Origin: Cyanoderma ruficeps
Taxonomy: Eukaryota; Chordata; Aves; Passeriformes; Timaliidae
Length of the DNA: 64,000 bases
Direction: 5' to 3'
NCBI GenBank assembly: GCA_008694505.1
Contig: VZDJ01000033.1
Location: 3,435,745 to 3,499,744 of the forward strand
Position numbers and translations under genes: made by a program. The notes below the pieces were generated by a model that saw only the letters and a program-made list of their open reading frames with translations, ran no database searches and was not told the origin of the DNA. How positions within the stretch are numbered: position 1 is the stretch's first letter; the number at the start of each line of letters is the position of its first letter. This document shows positions 49,394 through 62,384 of this stretch, piece by piece.

Positions 49394-50559
49394 ATTATTA
49401 TTTCCCCAGTCAGTATTATGCATGTTTCAGAGGTACAGAAATAAAACTTGAAAGCTCTTTGGGGAGGAGGTTGCTAAAGGAGGCCATTTGGAGTGCAAGA
49501 ACTCCAGTTAAGAAGAACATTTTATATTTTGTCCTCACTAACCATCACGTGCAAGTAAGGATGCTCCCAACAGAGAAGGCTGGGTTTTCCTGAGCCACCC
49601 CCCAGCACAGAGGACATGGTGTCACTGTGCCAGCTGGGCTTTGTCTCCTGCTGCCACCCACCTCTGCCAGCTCACAGGGAACATCAGAGCAGCCCAGGAC
49701 TGCAGGAGAGACACAGTCACTTGGTGTTTCCCTTTTCACAGGAATTCCAGAGAACTGGGACTGTCAGAGGTGGCTCAGCCATTTAAAGATCACATATATC
49801 AGCCTGTTTAAATGACAATAGAGAGAGAGGAAATGCCAGTCAAGAACAGAATGTGCAGAGAGAGGTGTCCAGAGACAGGCACGGACATTGTCTGTCCCTG
49901 AGAGCTGGCCATGTTTGCTTTCTATTGCTCTGTTACAAGTGTGTCTTTGGTTCACACTGCATTTTCTGCCACTTGGGAGTATGCCAGAGTCTGAGGTGAA
50001 ATATCTCCAAGCCTGTCCTTCCCAGAGTTTGCTGCCTTTTGATGCCTTTTCAGTCAGTGCCTTCTGTTCCTCTGGAGCCAGGACACTCAGGAAAAAGAAT
50101 GTTTTGCCAGAGAAATTTAGAAGTGTGCAGATGTTGAGAGGCAGGACCATGTATTTTCTGACAATTTCCAAGCACAGAATTCCACTGAAGACAAGCAACA
50201 GAAACTGCAGTGAGAAATTTTATTTTAATGGCCACTTTTATATGTAACCAGCAAGTGGCAAATAGTGAAACCTTGATGCTTCCCAGCTTGTGCAGAGACA
50301 GTGCTGGTCTATGACAGATCTGGAAAAGACTATTATTTTTCCAAACTTTCTACTTCCCCCACTTCCCAAAGGTTTAGAAGTACATGCTGTTGTGTCTGGG
50401 TCGTCTCCACAACCCTGCAAAGGCTTGGCTGTGTTCCAGAGCCTGACTGACGCAGGGTTGGACCCAGTAGCCTTGTGCCTCTCTCCACAATGTTAAGTTG
50501 CCTTCATTTACATAGTGACGGTGGAGTCACAGAAGACTCAATGAATTTAATTAGTAGGA

Positions 50560-50700
50560 ACTGGAAAATGTGTGTACTCATTATGTAAAACATGTAAATT
50601 TAACCCTTGAAATGGAATTCTCAGTGACTCACCGCTGTGGCTGGATGCCAGCGCCAGAGGCGAAATGACAGAAACTGCAAGTGTGTCACAAGAAATTAAA
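50560..50700. promoter_or_regulatory. Small complex block, possible conserved noncoding element
   Basis: Repeat-free sequence with AACATGTAAATTTAACCC, GTGACTCAC (AP-1-like TGACTCA, near 50624) and CCAGCGCCAGAGGCG. The evidence is texture and motif content only. Confidence 0.2.
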
Positions 50701-52141
50701 TCAACTATGTGAAGGTTCCTGGGTTTTGTTGAGGAGATGGTTGTTCATGCCCAGTAGAGACTAAACACTTGTTGGGAATATTGGGGTTTCTCCATTAAAA
50801 TGGGCTTTGAGGTGGGATATGTGTTTATAAGAAAGCAAATTGATAGAAGAGCAGAAAAACACGGTAGGAGTAGAGGAATCATATGCTGGATCTTTACCAA
50901 ACTGTGTGCACAGAATCAAAGGCCATAATAAACATTTCACAGCGGTGGCTGCTGCAGGTATGCTCAAGGCTTTGATGAGTGTTGCAGTGCCAAAAAAAAT
51001 GGCTGGGAGGAAAGTTTTTACTTAGCCAGTCCCCGAAAATGTTAATCCACAGGCCCTCAGACAAGTTACATGTGGCTGGATTATCACAGTGGGATGTCCT
51101 GGGGTCTCATTTGGCTTCATTGTAGAGGATAGGGAACAAAGGATTTCCTGGGGAGCTTTAGACTATTGTTGTGAGTAAGAAGGGAAGGGACTTAACCCTG
51201 GGACTGTTGCTGACACTTGTAGATGCCCTCCAGGAGCGGGGTGCGTAGCTGCAGCTCTTAGGACACTGCACAAAAAAGAATTTCTAAGGGTCTCCTTGAA
51301 CTTTTGCCACTGTTGAAAAGCAAGAGGAAGGTCTCTGAACAGCTCTGGAGGTTACACCTGTAACGTGGTAAATGACCCTCAAGGGCTCTCGTTTTTCTGT
51401 GCTATCCTGGACTCAGCATGGAGGAGGATGAAGGATGGGAGCACAAAGGGGTGTCCTGGAGTCTCGCTCTCTGAGGGTCCCTGGGGTCCATGCCCAGCTT
51501 TCCCACTCAGCAAGTCTCTGGCTGACAGTGAGGCACATCCTAACCAAGGCTGGCAGGACTGGAGCTGCTCTCAAAGGGATGTTTTAATCTGCTGATCGCG
51601 TGCTTTAAAGAGGAGGAGTGTGATCAGGGGAACATACTCGCCACCAACAGGAAGTAGGGCCAGTTGTCATGAATTCTTTTCTGTCCTTGAGCATGGCCTC
51701 AGTTTATTTATTCATTTACTCCAAACTCCTCATTTTTCATTGTTCATTTCCGAGCTGCTGCTCTGAAGTTTTCTTGTGCTCTCCAGCGTGTGCACGTCAG
51801 TGTGACATGTGGCGTCACTCTGCTTTGGAGTCTTTTGCTTATCCTGCACTTCTCTCCACGAAGGTTCTGGCTTCCAGAAAGGGCTGTGTGCTCCAAGACC
51901 TGCAGAGAACAGCCTTTCCTGACCCCATTTCCAAATGTCACCATCCAGGGGTTTCCTGTGCTTACTCCAGAGAAAACACCCTCTCCATTTTTCTCAGAAC
52001 CAGGCTGTAAGTGGAGCCCGAGACAGAGCAGGACTGTCACCTTCAGCAAAGCCCAGCTCACCGAGCAGGGGAGCACAGCTCACAGGGCAGGAGTGACACT
52101 CTGAAACAAAAGTGCTGAGAGCAGCAATTGTTTCCATTCAG

Positions 52142-52231
52142 AGACCAACTGCGCCCTGATTTCTCTGGTGCTGGCCTGGCTATCCGTGCCCCCAGCTCTT
52201 CGTACCTGCCTGTTTGACCTGGCAGCTCAAG
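52142..52231 (+). other. Possible 90-nt exon-like segment
   Basis: Acceptor TTGTTTCCATTCAG precedes 52142 and donor CAAG/GTGAGC follows 52231. The enclosed 90 nt are a multiple of three and open in one plus-strand frame, giving a hydrophobic peptide beginning TNCALISLVLAWLSV. The minus strand is also open, so openness mostly reflects GC content. I recognise no family and see no neighbouring exons. Most likely chance. Confidence 0.13.
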
Positions 52232-55200
52232 GTGAGCGGGTTATCAGCCAGGAATGACATCAGTGAGATTCCTTTGTATTGTGATGCTGCCTTGTTTTCC
52301 AAGGTTTGCAGCCTGACAGCCTGAGGCAGTTATTAGCCAAGGATGCTTGACTAGATCAGAGTCCAAGATTATTCCGGTCTGGGGTTACAGTGTCAAGTGC
52401 TGCTGTTCGCAACAGTAGTTTGAAGAATTTAACTTCTTAATATCCCCAGTTACCTAGGGAGTGAGTTGCCCTCCTTGTGGAAGTGCTTGCTCATGCAGAA
52501 CTCTGTGTGATTTTATGTCTGTGATTTACAGCACTCTTCAGACAGAGTGGAGAAGGTCATCAGGGAAAGTCTAACTAACAGGTATAGAGAAAAGGTTATG
52601 AGGAGATTCTTAAAACATTTTTGATACCTAAAAGAAGTTTTTCTCCTCTTCCCAAGCCTGTCCCAGTATTCCAGCAGAGTTACACAGGCCACATATGCTC
52701 TCTCTCCGATTGCCACCCTCTGCTGCAAGTTTTGCAACAGAGCTCTTCTGCCCAGGGTTTTTCCTGACTCTCTTTCTCTTGGTTTGTCATTGCTGCCAAC
52801 AGCTGGCTGTGGAGAGCAGTGAAATGCATGGTGCCTTCCTCTTTAAACCCTTGTGCAAGGGGTACCTGTGGGAGTTGGGGCATTCTGTCTGTGAACCAGC
52901 ACGGCTTCTCCATAGCAGCAGCCTCCTCTAGCATGCAAGAATTTCAGGGTGGGATTCTGAGCCCAAAGAGCCTGACTTAGCCAAGATGACACATTTGAAA
53001 GTGAACTCAAGCTGTGTGAAAAGGACCACAACTGACAGCAGTTGAGATCAGGGACAAGGAAAATAATTTCATCAGCTTTTTCGTTGACTTGAACACTGTA
53101 GGTCTGACAGTTGTCATCTTCTTCAATATTACTGGGCTCGCACTTCATGTAGGAAAGAAAAAATAGCCAAAGAGAAAAACACATTTAGGAAAAAAGGGTG
53201 AAAACCTCTCAGGCAGTGAAATAGTGAGTGCAGAGCAAAGTGGGGGAGAGAGAGGGGGACTTGGCCTGTGTCACAGCACTGCCCGAGCAGTCCACACTTG
53301 GAGGGAGAATGGGCACACTCATTTGTGTCACAGAGCTTTGAAAAAAACATTTGTTTATTGAGTGAAAGTCCTCCCTAGAAGTGAGAGTGCAATTATCTTT
53401 ATGAGACTGTAGCTTGGGGGACAGCTGCATACTGACCTTCCCTGCTCCCAGCCAGCCAAATTAAAATCATAAAAGCTGATCATTGCAAAGGCCTGTGGGC
53501 TACTGGACTTCCTGACCTGGAGCAACACCAAAAGCTGTGCCCCAGGTTTCCTCATTTCCATATTTCCATTTCCAGTGTGGGCAGCTGGGCACATCTGCCC
53601 CTCCATGGGTTTTGGGGAAACTGCTGCTTGTGGCCTCCACCCTCAGTGTTTGACCTCTGGACTGGCCAGTAAATTTACACACAGACAACTAAACATTAAC
53701 TGCTTCCCCGTACTCTTTTTTCTGGTTTATAAGCAAGTGACCTAGAAATAGTCACTGCCCCACACTTGCCATCTTACAAGAGTTTTGTAGCCAAGGAATA
53801 CTTGGTTTCAGAATTTTGACTCATTTTTTCAGACCTCCTTACAAACATAGCTCGTGCTAAAATAGGAGCTGCCACTGCTAGTCAGCAAAGTCCTGTATTC
53901 ATCTAGTTCCTGACATACATTAGTGGCTGCTAAATGATAATGAGGTTTTGTTCATTACCCTCCTCCATCTGATTAGAATTCCTGATCCAGAAGCCAAATG
54001 CTGCAACCTCTAATTTTCAGTCCTGAGCAATTTCAGGTCCTTGTTTCTCTGCATAGCAGAATGTGAAATTTGTCCAGAATATCCCTGTCAGTACTTGCAT
54101 CATTATGGTTGCTTCATTTATACTCTTTTTGAGAAGGTCAATCTGTTTGCTGAGATGGGATCAGTTTATGAACACGTTTTATACCCAGGCAGCAGCATGA
54201 CGCCCATCCTAACAACATCTGAAGAGGGCCAGGGGGTATTAGTGGGGTCTGGTGCCATGGTTCTCCTCTTGAGAGGTACTATAGGTACACAACAAGTATC
54301 CACCCAGGAATTGTGTCTCCATCCCCTGCAGCTCTGAGTGTAGCATTCACTCACCCTCTTCAGCTCTGCCACCCACAGTTGGAGAAGGCAGCAAATAAAT
54401 AGAGGAGGATTCCTTGGGAAATTATGTGAAAGAAAAAGACTGGAAAGCAGGCCTCAAGAAGAAGCTTATAGAGCACAATTTGTTGGGTTCAACCCAAAGT
54501 TTAAAGGGCCATTGATTTGCAGTCTGGAAAGAGAAGAGCAGGCTGTCAGTAGACTACTAGACTAAAGGCAGACGAAGCTGGAAAAATGGGGGCTGAAGAT
54601 TGTAGAAAACTCACTGGATTGTACTGGGTAGAGCACTGCTGAGAATTGTTCAATTGAAACAAGATTATTTCAGGAATACATGCTGAATTCAAGGAAAAAT
54701 GAAGTCATGGGAACCCAATGGCCCCTGTAATTCAGAAGTCAAAACTGCAATAATCTTTTGTGGTTTTACTTTCCGTGAATGACAGTGAGATGGACAGGTT
54801 CCTGGTTTTACGGTGATTTGGTCAAAAAATCAAAATCGGTGTGTCACTTGATCCTGAAGAGATACCTCCCCTTGTTTTCCATGGCAGAAGGACCTTTTTG
54901 TCTTGGTTGACAAGTCTTCTTTCTTGCCACATGCATTGTATGAAAATATAAAACCAAAGCTTTTCATGACAGCTATGCCCAATCTGCTGGTGTTTGCTTG
55001 GTTTAGCAGTCAGGAGGATATGAGAGATTGGACATGCATTTACTGATTTCATGTCAGTGAGCTCTCAGAGAGAAAAATAAACTAGTTGACATAATCAACA
55101 TTGGCATTGAAGTAGAAGTAGACTAGTTAACATAAGAAAATTGCCTAAATCTTGATAGCTCCTCATTTAAAAGTGATGGGGTAGCTGATCATTTCAGCAG

Positions 55201-56991
55201 GGCAGGTCTTGGCAAGGAAAGCAAGGAGATGAAAAGGCAAGAAAATGAGTCACTGTTCTGGAACCCAGAGGTACATGAACTTTAGCACAGCTTTGAGTTG
55301 TCTTGATTCACTATGACTCCTGGTGCTCACCCTTGTAACCAGCAGAAAGTGCTTCTGGAATCCCAGTGGGAAGGTGAAAGGACACAGTCCTGAAAGGGAA
55401 GGAAAATCTAGGAATTACACAGTGGCAGCATTTCGAGAAGCAGACAAGTAATTTGGGAGACCAAGCTGATGTGAATAACATTTTTCTCGTAGATGCTTTT
55501 ATGGTGTTACCATCTTTCTATTCAAAAAAATTGCCTTTTGTTCAACATGGTGCTCTCAGAAAACCCACTGAAACATCCACCTCCTTCAGCTGCAAAATTG
55601 GCACAAAGAAGGGAATTGAAACCCCCGAGCAGGCCCTCAGTTTATCAATGTAAAGGCTGGGAGATACTGCTGCATTATCTGAGCCAAGAAATACTTAGTA
55701 GAGCGTTACACCAGTAATCTAAGGCTGTTCTTAATGTGCACCATATCAAGGGTTAAATGAACTGGAAAGCTCATAGAAAAAAGCTCATACAGTGCAGGTT
55801 TTGTTTATACTGAAATGCTCCCATATGTTTCAGTTAATGCAGAACATAATTGGGTCTGCCTTGGGATGGAGACATTTTTCTTACACAATTTATCCATTAA
55901 CCATGTGTGTGGGAGAGTCCACTTCACCAGAAATAGCTTCCTTTTCATTTTAGCCAAAAACCCACAGTGCAAATCTCCTCCCTTCTCTCTTCTCCTCGTC
56001 GCGCTCATCCTCATCTCCAAAATGTTCTGCCTTGCTGCAGAGAAATAACCTTGTGGAACAGTTTCAAACATGAGGTAAAATAGGTCTGCCCTAAATTAGC
56101 TTTCAGTTAATGTATTTCCTGGCTCAATTTGCTGAGCAGCTCACATAGCACATGGACATTCCTAAATTAGAAAATCATACATATAAAAGTTTTCTTGTGT
56201 TTTTTTGCGTGGATGTTGTTTCAAGGTCGGGATTTCTGGTTTTGATTTTTGTACTTCAAAGTAACAGAAAAGAATTGTGCTTGACATTAATTACATCCTT
56301 CTGCCTGCTTTATTATTATTTGGATAAACAAGCTACTGATTTGAGGCAAGGAAAAGTCTAGGTGTTTGAGGTTTTATTTCCTTTTCCTTTGGTAAACTTC
56401 CAGTAATTTAGCTGGACTAATTTGCTGCTGGAAACCTGCTTCTGGGAGTGCTCATACCTGAGAGAGAACAAAATTAGTGAGCTGCAAGGAAAATTCCAGT
56501 AATGAGATGAGAAGCAGGGAAAATTTGGCTTTGTCTGTTTGCTTTTTGTGTGTGAGAGAATGTGAACAAAAAGCAGAAGGAATATTGATTGTCTGAAAGC
56601 AAGACAGTGAGTAGTGAATGGAGTGGGAGGCTCAGAGGTGTCTGTGGTGTGATCAGTGTGTTCTCCATCATGCTGTGGTCCAGCTCTTGGTGGGTTGTAG
56701 AGGATTGTAACCCCTACTGTCCTTCCAGGGGCAGACACTAGTCTCGTGCTGCTCACTGTGACTCTCATTGGTACTAGGGGAGGGATTTCCAGCAGTGCAA
56801 TTCATCCCTGAATTACCATCCCAGCAGAGGGGAGCCCTGTTGCATCCTGGAGTCTGAGATGTGGCAATTTAAGGGAGTTGCAGTGGGTTTCTCTGCACAC
56901 TGCCACTGATCCCCTGGTGCTTTACTGGCCCACAGGAACCCCTGACACCTTGTAAACTTAAGCTAATCTTTGAACTACTGGCAGTTACTAC

Positions 56992-57754
56992 TGGCATGTC
57001 TTAGTTTGGAAAGTCAGGTATCTGCCAGGGAAAAGCTGGAGCTTCCCTTGGAATGGAGAATGTAAAGCCCCTCCCTCCAAATTATTATAATTTTGAATTT
57101 AAGGGCCTTTCAGGCAAAAATATGAGAATAGGAAAAACAGTTCTTTACTAGGAATATTAAAAACGTAGTAGTACAAAAAAAACAAACTAACAAAAAAGAA
57201 AAACACTGACAGAGTCAGATCACAGCCTGACCCCCTGTTGGTCAGGGTGTTGGTGTCAGTCCAATCCAGTCCTCCTGCAGTGACAGATGTGACTCTGTTG
57301 GAGCAGAGATGATCCTGTAAGAGGGTGCAGTTTTCCTCTGAAGGTCCAGTGGTGGTGAGATGGGTCTGGCCTTCCTCTGGCAATCCAGTGCAAACAGGGT
57401 GTGCCGGTGTTCTGAATCCCAGGTTTTATCCAGGTAGGAATGCTGGGCTCCTCCCCCTGGGTGGAGCATCTCCCAGTGGGATGATGGAATTGTATCAGCC
57501 CTGCAGTGAGCCTGGATGGCCCATGAACAGCAGATCTCCCCTGGAGGGAGGATGGGTGGTGGAGGAGATAAAGAACACTGCCCCAGATGGTTTGAACAGC
57601 TGCCCATTAACAGAAGACACGCCCCCCACCCCAACACCCCCTCGTGGAGCCATGAGGAATGGGTCATAGAAGGGATAAAGAAAAAAACACCTCCCCAGCC
57701 AGTTTCAACAGATGGGAATAGAATACATCTTGCATTGCGATCCAAGACATGGCA
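56992..57754. mobile_element. Solo LTR with intact 5-bp target duplication, copy 2
   Basis: LTR proper is 56997-57749 (753 bp): it begins TGTCTTAG and ends CCAAGACA, giving the perfect inverted ends TGTCTT/AAGACA. It is flanked on both sides by TGGCA (56992-56996 and 57750-57754), the duplication left by retroviral integration. No internal retroviral sequence remains, so it formed by recombination between the two LTRs of a former provirus. It is colinear with copy 1 at 47337-48080. In a 94-codon stretch compared by eye the two differ at 16 of 282 bases. Frames inside it (167 codons minus, 114 codons plus) are not known retroviral proteins. Confidence 0.88.
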
Positions 57755-58431
57755 TAAGGCAGTTTTGGGTTCAGAGGCATTCAGCAGCCACCTCTGGCCC
57801 TTTCTGGACCTGTACTACACATTTCTTGCCTGTAGCCATGGATAGCCCGTAGTGCTTGGAGGCAGAGCAGGTTGGTGTTGGGCTGAGTTTCAGGCACACA
57901 AATGTTTTATACCCAATGACAGTCCCGTGAGCAATTGCTTCTATGACATTTTGAGCCACTGGGTTATCAGTGAATGAAGCCTTGTGCTGGTTGTGAGGAA
58001 AAGCCCCTGTGAGATTTGGATGGAGAGCAATTTTCTTCAGGGAAATCCAACCTTAGAAAGCAGTTGCCCTGGAAGAGGCTCTCCGAGTTCCTCCTCATGC
58101 ACACGGGTAAATAGGTATTTTGGTTGAGCTGTTTATGGAAGAGCTCAGTCACTTTAGCTGACCTGTAGAAATAACCTTGTCTAATTAGTTTCATGGTTTT
58201 GAAAAGCTTCCTTTTGTCCTGTACTGACTCCCTTTCCAAGTGCCTGCTCTTAGTTCCACGTCTTACTTGTAGTTAGTGTTTGCTTATCTTTAAAAACACT
58301 TATCATGAGATCCATGTGCAAGTCAGCAGACATGAGCGAATACACTCTGAGAGTGAATTTATCACTAAATTGGTGATATCACTAAATTTCTTTCTTTCAG
58401 TTGCTCAAGTCTTTCCCTGCCACTGTGTAGT

Positions 58432-58520
58432 CTGGTCCACTGCACCCATGTGCTTACAACCTCTTGGTGTCATCCAAAATTCATACCATAGGAGAGAAAT
58501 TGCCAGCGAAGAGAGAGAGA
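58432..58520 (+). repeat. 89-bp dispersed duplication, copy A
   Basis: Aligned without gaps to 62886-62974 with about eight mismatches (roughly 91% identity). It includes the shared blocks CCACTGCACCCATGTGCTTA and AATTCATACCATAGGAG. Homology stops abruptly at both ends. It lies inside an otherwise unremarkable stretch and belongs to no repeat I recognise. Confidence 0.9.
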
Positions 58521-60369
58521 ACTGTAACTGTGCAGGAGGCAGAGTGATAAATGAGTTTCTAGAGGGAGTGAGAGGATATTAGTTTTTAACAGCTTCTAGA
58601 AGTCCTAAAATAGAGCAGAACTGGGCCACAACTAGCAGAAATTGAGGCTGCTCACTGACAAACAGAGGCATCGCTGTTGGGAGGGAAGGAGCCTTGGCAG
58701 AGGACTCCTCCCACAGCTTTCCTGTAGTTCCTGGAGTGAATGACTTAGAGCTGGAAGGATCCTGGGCTCCCCTGCCAGAGTACTTGGAGTTAAGCAGAAT
58801 GAGGTCAGCTTAATGTGGTGGAATTTTTCAGCCAGTCCAGTGGTTTTCCAGGGACTTGAGTCAAATTTCCTGAATGCATGACTCTGGCAATTCGTAAATT
58901 TTTTTGGCCTTTATAACCATCAGCCACAAAGAGTGTAAAACCCACTTTGCATGTACATGTGGACATGTGGCAATCACAGCCAGTAAATGCCACAAAAATG
59001 GATTGGCAGGCTGGTGCTTCCATGGGAGGGCATAGACTGAACTGAGAAAGGTTTCTGCTAAGGCTTTTATTTGCTACCTTTTAGCTTCTTAGAGAATTAG
59101 CAAGGGAGAAGTTTGGTTTTCTTGGTGCTGCTGAACAGCTGGGAGACCCCAGTGCTTCTGCCAAAGGCAATGAGATCAGCAGAGTCCCAGGTGACAAACT
59201 GGGCACAGAAGGTTGACATTGTGGTAATGGCAAATAAGACATAATTCTGCAGATAACACAGTGTTTGGCTACCTAAACAAGGCTTCACATTTTTTTTTCC
59301 CTCAAATTGTCCTTCCAAAGGATGTTTGATGCTACTTCTGTCCACGGGATGAGATATGTGTGTTTTGTGGCAATTTCTTATACCCTGACCTGTTCTGCTA
59401 ACAAGCTACCTGCCTGGAGCACCCCACAGCTCTCCTCCAGCCCATTGAAAACACAGCACAGGGTGGCTGGGGCACCTCTGAACAAACTGGTTATCCCACC
59501 TGGATAGGAGCTCCTGGATCTGAAAGTGTGGACATAGCCTAAGGGAACTGGTGGGGATACAGAAAGCGAAGTAGCTCCAGCTGATTTTCAAAAGATTTCT
59601 TTGAACATGAATTGGGAAGGGTCCACATGTCCTTTTGCAGTGGACCCTACTGGAGTCCCAGCTGTCCCTTTCTGAGAAAGGCCCAGTAGTAAAACAACGT
59701 GAAGATCCAAGTTCCCACTTTACCTAGAGATTATTCTTCTAAATATGGGTTTGGGCATAAAAGCCAGGATCAAGTGTTATAATTGTAGGATCAGTTGTTA
59801 TAATGTGTAACAGGGAAATCTTTTTTGGTTGCCTCTCTGCCACAGTTTTTACTCGTTTTCTCTTTTCCTCTCCTTGTCACTGCTGCTCCCCAGCATGGGT
59901 CACCAGCAGGCTGCATTTCCTTCTCCCCACACATTTCCTCATGTGTCCTCCCCTAGCAGCTGTCATTCTTTCCTAAGAGAACTCATACACAGCATTTGCT
60001 TTGTCTTCAAGGAAAGCTTTTGGCAGACAGGCAGGTGAAGTATGATCCAAAATCCCTAAGAGCGAGTGCAGATCTTTTCTCTGAGTTCAGTGAGCTTTGG
60101 ATTGTGCCCTAATGGAATGAAAACTTGGCAGCTACAGACAAGCTGTGACTTAAGTCAAGGAAAAAAGATTTTAGCAAACCAATGGTGGCTGGAAAAGCTT
60201 GAGCTGAGTGCACGAGGCCATGCACAGGAAGGAACAGAGAGGTCAACACTGGTGCCCAGAAAAACACTGATAATGACAGTAGTTCTCTGTCAGAGTTATG
60301 GGCATGTTCAGTCAATTAAAAGTGACAATTGACCTCTAAGGTGCTCAGCTTTCAGCCTGCAACAAGGCT

Positions 60370-60790
60370 GGGTGTGTTTGTTATTCACCTGTATTAATGG
60401 TAATCGCTTGAAAAATTCATCATCACGGTTTCTCACTTTGGAATCAATGCAGCTTTTAAGAAAGACCTGTGAAAACGTTATCCACAGAAAGAAAAAGAAA
60501 AGGTCAGATTATAGTAAATACTATTTTAAAAATAAAGCTTTTGGATGATGATGTATGTAGCTAATCTCACCCAGATATTCACCCCAAAGAGAAACAATCA
60601 TGTCATTTGCAGCCTGACCTCTCCCCTCCTGCACAAACTAGCATTAAAAGAGAAAATGTCTAATATTTTTAATTTCCCCTCTTCAAAAGGGAAGCCCTTT
60701 GTTTTGGCATCAGATTGACCTGATGGTGTACTCAAGGCTGATATGTCTCAAGTAATTTTACAAATTTAATCTAACAAATCTAATCAAGTT
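60370..60790. promoter_or_regulatory. Candidate conserved noncoding element
   Basis: About 420 bp of complex AT-rich sequence. It contains TGGTAATCGCTTG, ATTCATCATCACGG, AGGTCAGATTATAG (nuclear-receptor half site plus homeodomain-like core), AAACAATCATG (SOX-like), TAATATTTTTAATTTCC and tandem-like AATCTAACAAATCTAATC (60769-60786). It has no repeats and no long frame. The regulatory reading is inference. Confidence 0.35.
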
Positions 60791-62384
60791 TGAACTTAAC
60801 AAATGTAATCACAATTCCTCCCAAGCTCCTCTTTTCTTGTCTTCCTTCCTTGTCCTCTCTATCCTGTCATCTGGATCATTCTGAGTTTTTCTCCCAGAGT
60901 ATTTTGCTGCTCCTAAAGGCTCAGACAGATGAGAGTATGTGGTTAAAGAAAATCCGTGTATTCACTGGGGATAGATGAAAGCTTATATGGAGCTATCAGT
61001 TGTCAAGGATAACTGGTAACATTCTTGTGAGGGGAAAGGGTAGCAAAAGGTATTAAAGATTCGTTGGGTTAAAAAAATTGGAATGTGATTCATAAATCTG
61101 CCATCCATCATCTTCAGTTCCCTGTCTCAAGACTCACAGCAGTTTTTACAGGCTCCTTGATGATGAGATCAAGACACAGTGCTGGATATGGGACTTTGGC
61201 ACCCAGTTTCTGTAAGTGCCAGCAGAAGCCCCATCTGTAAAGTTCTGTGTGTTCATGCTGATAATGGGCATTTTGCTCTTCTATGGAAATAATCTCCATT
61301 TTCTCTGAGACTGAATGCTCAAGAAAGAGGAGAAAACATTCATGATTTCATGTCAGTTCCTCACAAAATCAAATATCATTATTTTCAAGGTTACATGCAC
61401 AGCAGAGGTATTGCATGATATATGTTGGAGTTTTGCTCTAAGTATCTTCAGCTCAGGTTGAATTCCAGCTTCCCATTCAGGAAAGTGATCTCACTTTTTA
61501 ATGGACTTGAGCACGTACTTTTTGGACTTTTGGAGCAGTATGAAGGCTTGTCCCAAAAATACGGCAATAAGGGGAATCTTCCTTTGCATTTGAAACACAG
61601 TGCAATATGTATGATGCGTGTTCCCATAAATAACAAGGAAAAATGGAGTTCCTCTGAGTCAGAACAAAGATGTGAGACTTAGGAGATAGAAACACATCCA
61701 GAATCACATGTCTGGAATTGAATTACTAGAAACAGTTTGAGAATTTAAAGTTGAGTTTGAGTGTCTGCAATTTCCCATGCTTTTCCCTAGTTTTTCCCAC
61801 TATTTTCTTGCTTTTGGTTACAATTACACTTCCTTTGGTTAATCCTGTCCCTATGTGCTTGTTCACCAGAGGGATGTGATCAGTCATGGAGGAGTGTTTT
61901 TCTCCAGCCCCTCCAGAGCTCTCCCCTCCGTGCTCTCACCTGTGACATATTCCCGGGCTAGTGCTCAAAAAGGGAACATTCTGAAGCTCTGATTTTGATA
62001 CCTGAATCATCCTTGACTTTCAAACCTTTTTCAAGGCAGGTCAGCTGCCTTCTGTTGGCTTTTGAAGTAAAATAAAATAGACCTCTCCAGTCCTTCAGTG
62101 GCAAAGGAGGACTAAAGTTGAGTGGGACATTGCACTGCTGGTACAGCCACATCTCCACTGCCTTCATTGGAAGGAAGAGACACAGAGAGCAGGAAACTGT
62201 TCCTGCTCCTGTGCACATGGTCAGGGCTGCCTTGGCCATGCGGGAAGATGCTGGGCGCTTCAGCTACATTTGCAGACAGTGAGGAACTAATGTTCACATG
62301 ACATAGAATCACAGAATCACAGAATTTCTAGGTTGGAAGAGACCTCCAAGATCATTGAGTCCAACCCACGCCCTAACACCTCAA

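Larger units (their letters stand above)
48081..56991. other. Noncoding DNA between the two LTR copies
   Basis: About 8.9 kb. Although this distance would suit a provirus, there is no primer-binding site beside either LTR, no polypurine tract, and no gag, pol or env-like frame, so it is ordinary host DNA between two separate insertions. Frames up to 144 codons (49764-50198) are unrecognised. Weak splice-like signals at 49388 and 52142-52231 and a complex block at 50560-50700 are listed separately. Confidence 0.6.
57755..62301. other. Noncoding DNA, no recognisable gene
   Basis: No supported gene. It contains the first copy of the 89-bp duplicated segment (58432-58520) and a complex block near 60370-60790. 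Frames up to 100 codons match nothing recognised. Confidence 0.5.

Noticed and set aside
47337..57749. A single 10.4-kb provirus bounded by the two LTR copies
   Set aside because: The spacing fits, but copy 2 has its own complete TGGCA target duplication. There is no primer-binding site next to either LTR in either orientation, and no retroviral frame in the 8.9 kb between them.
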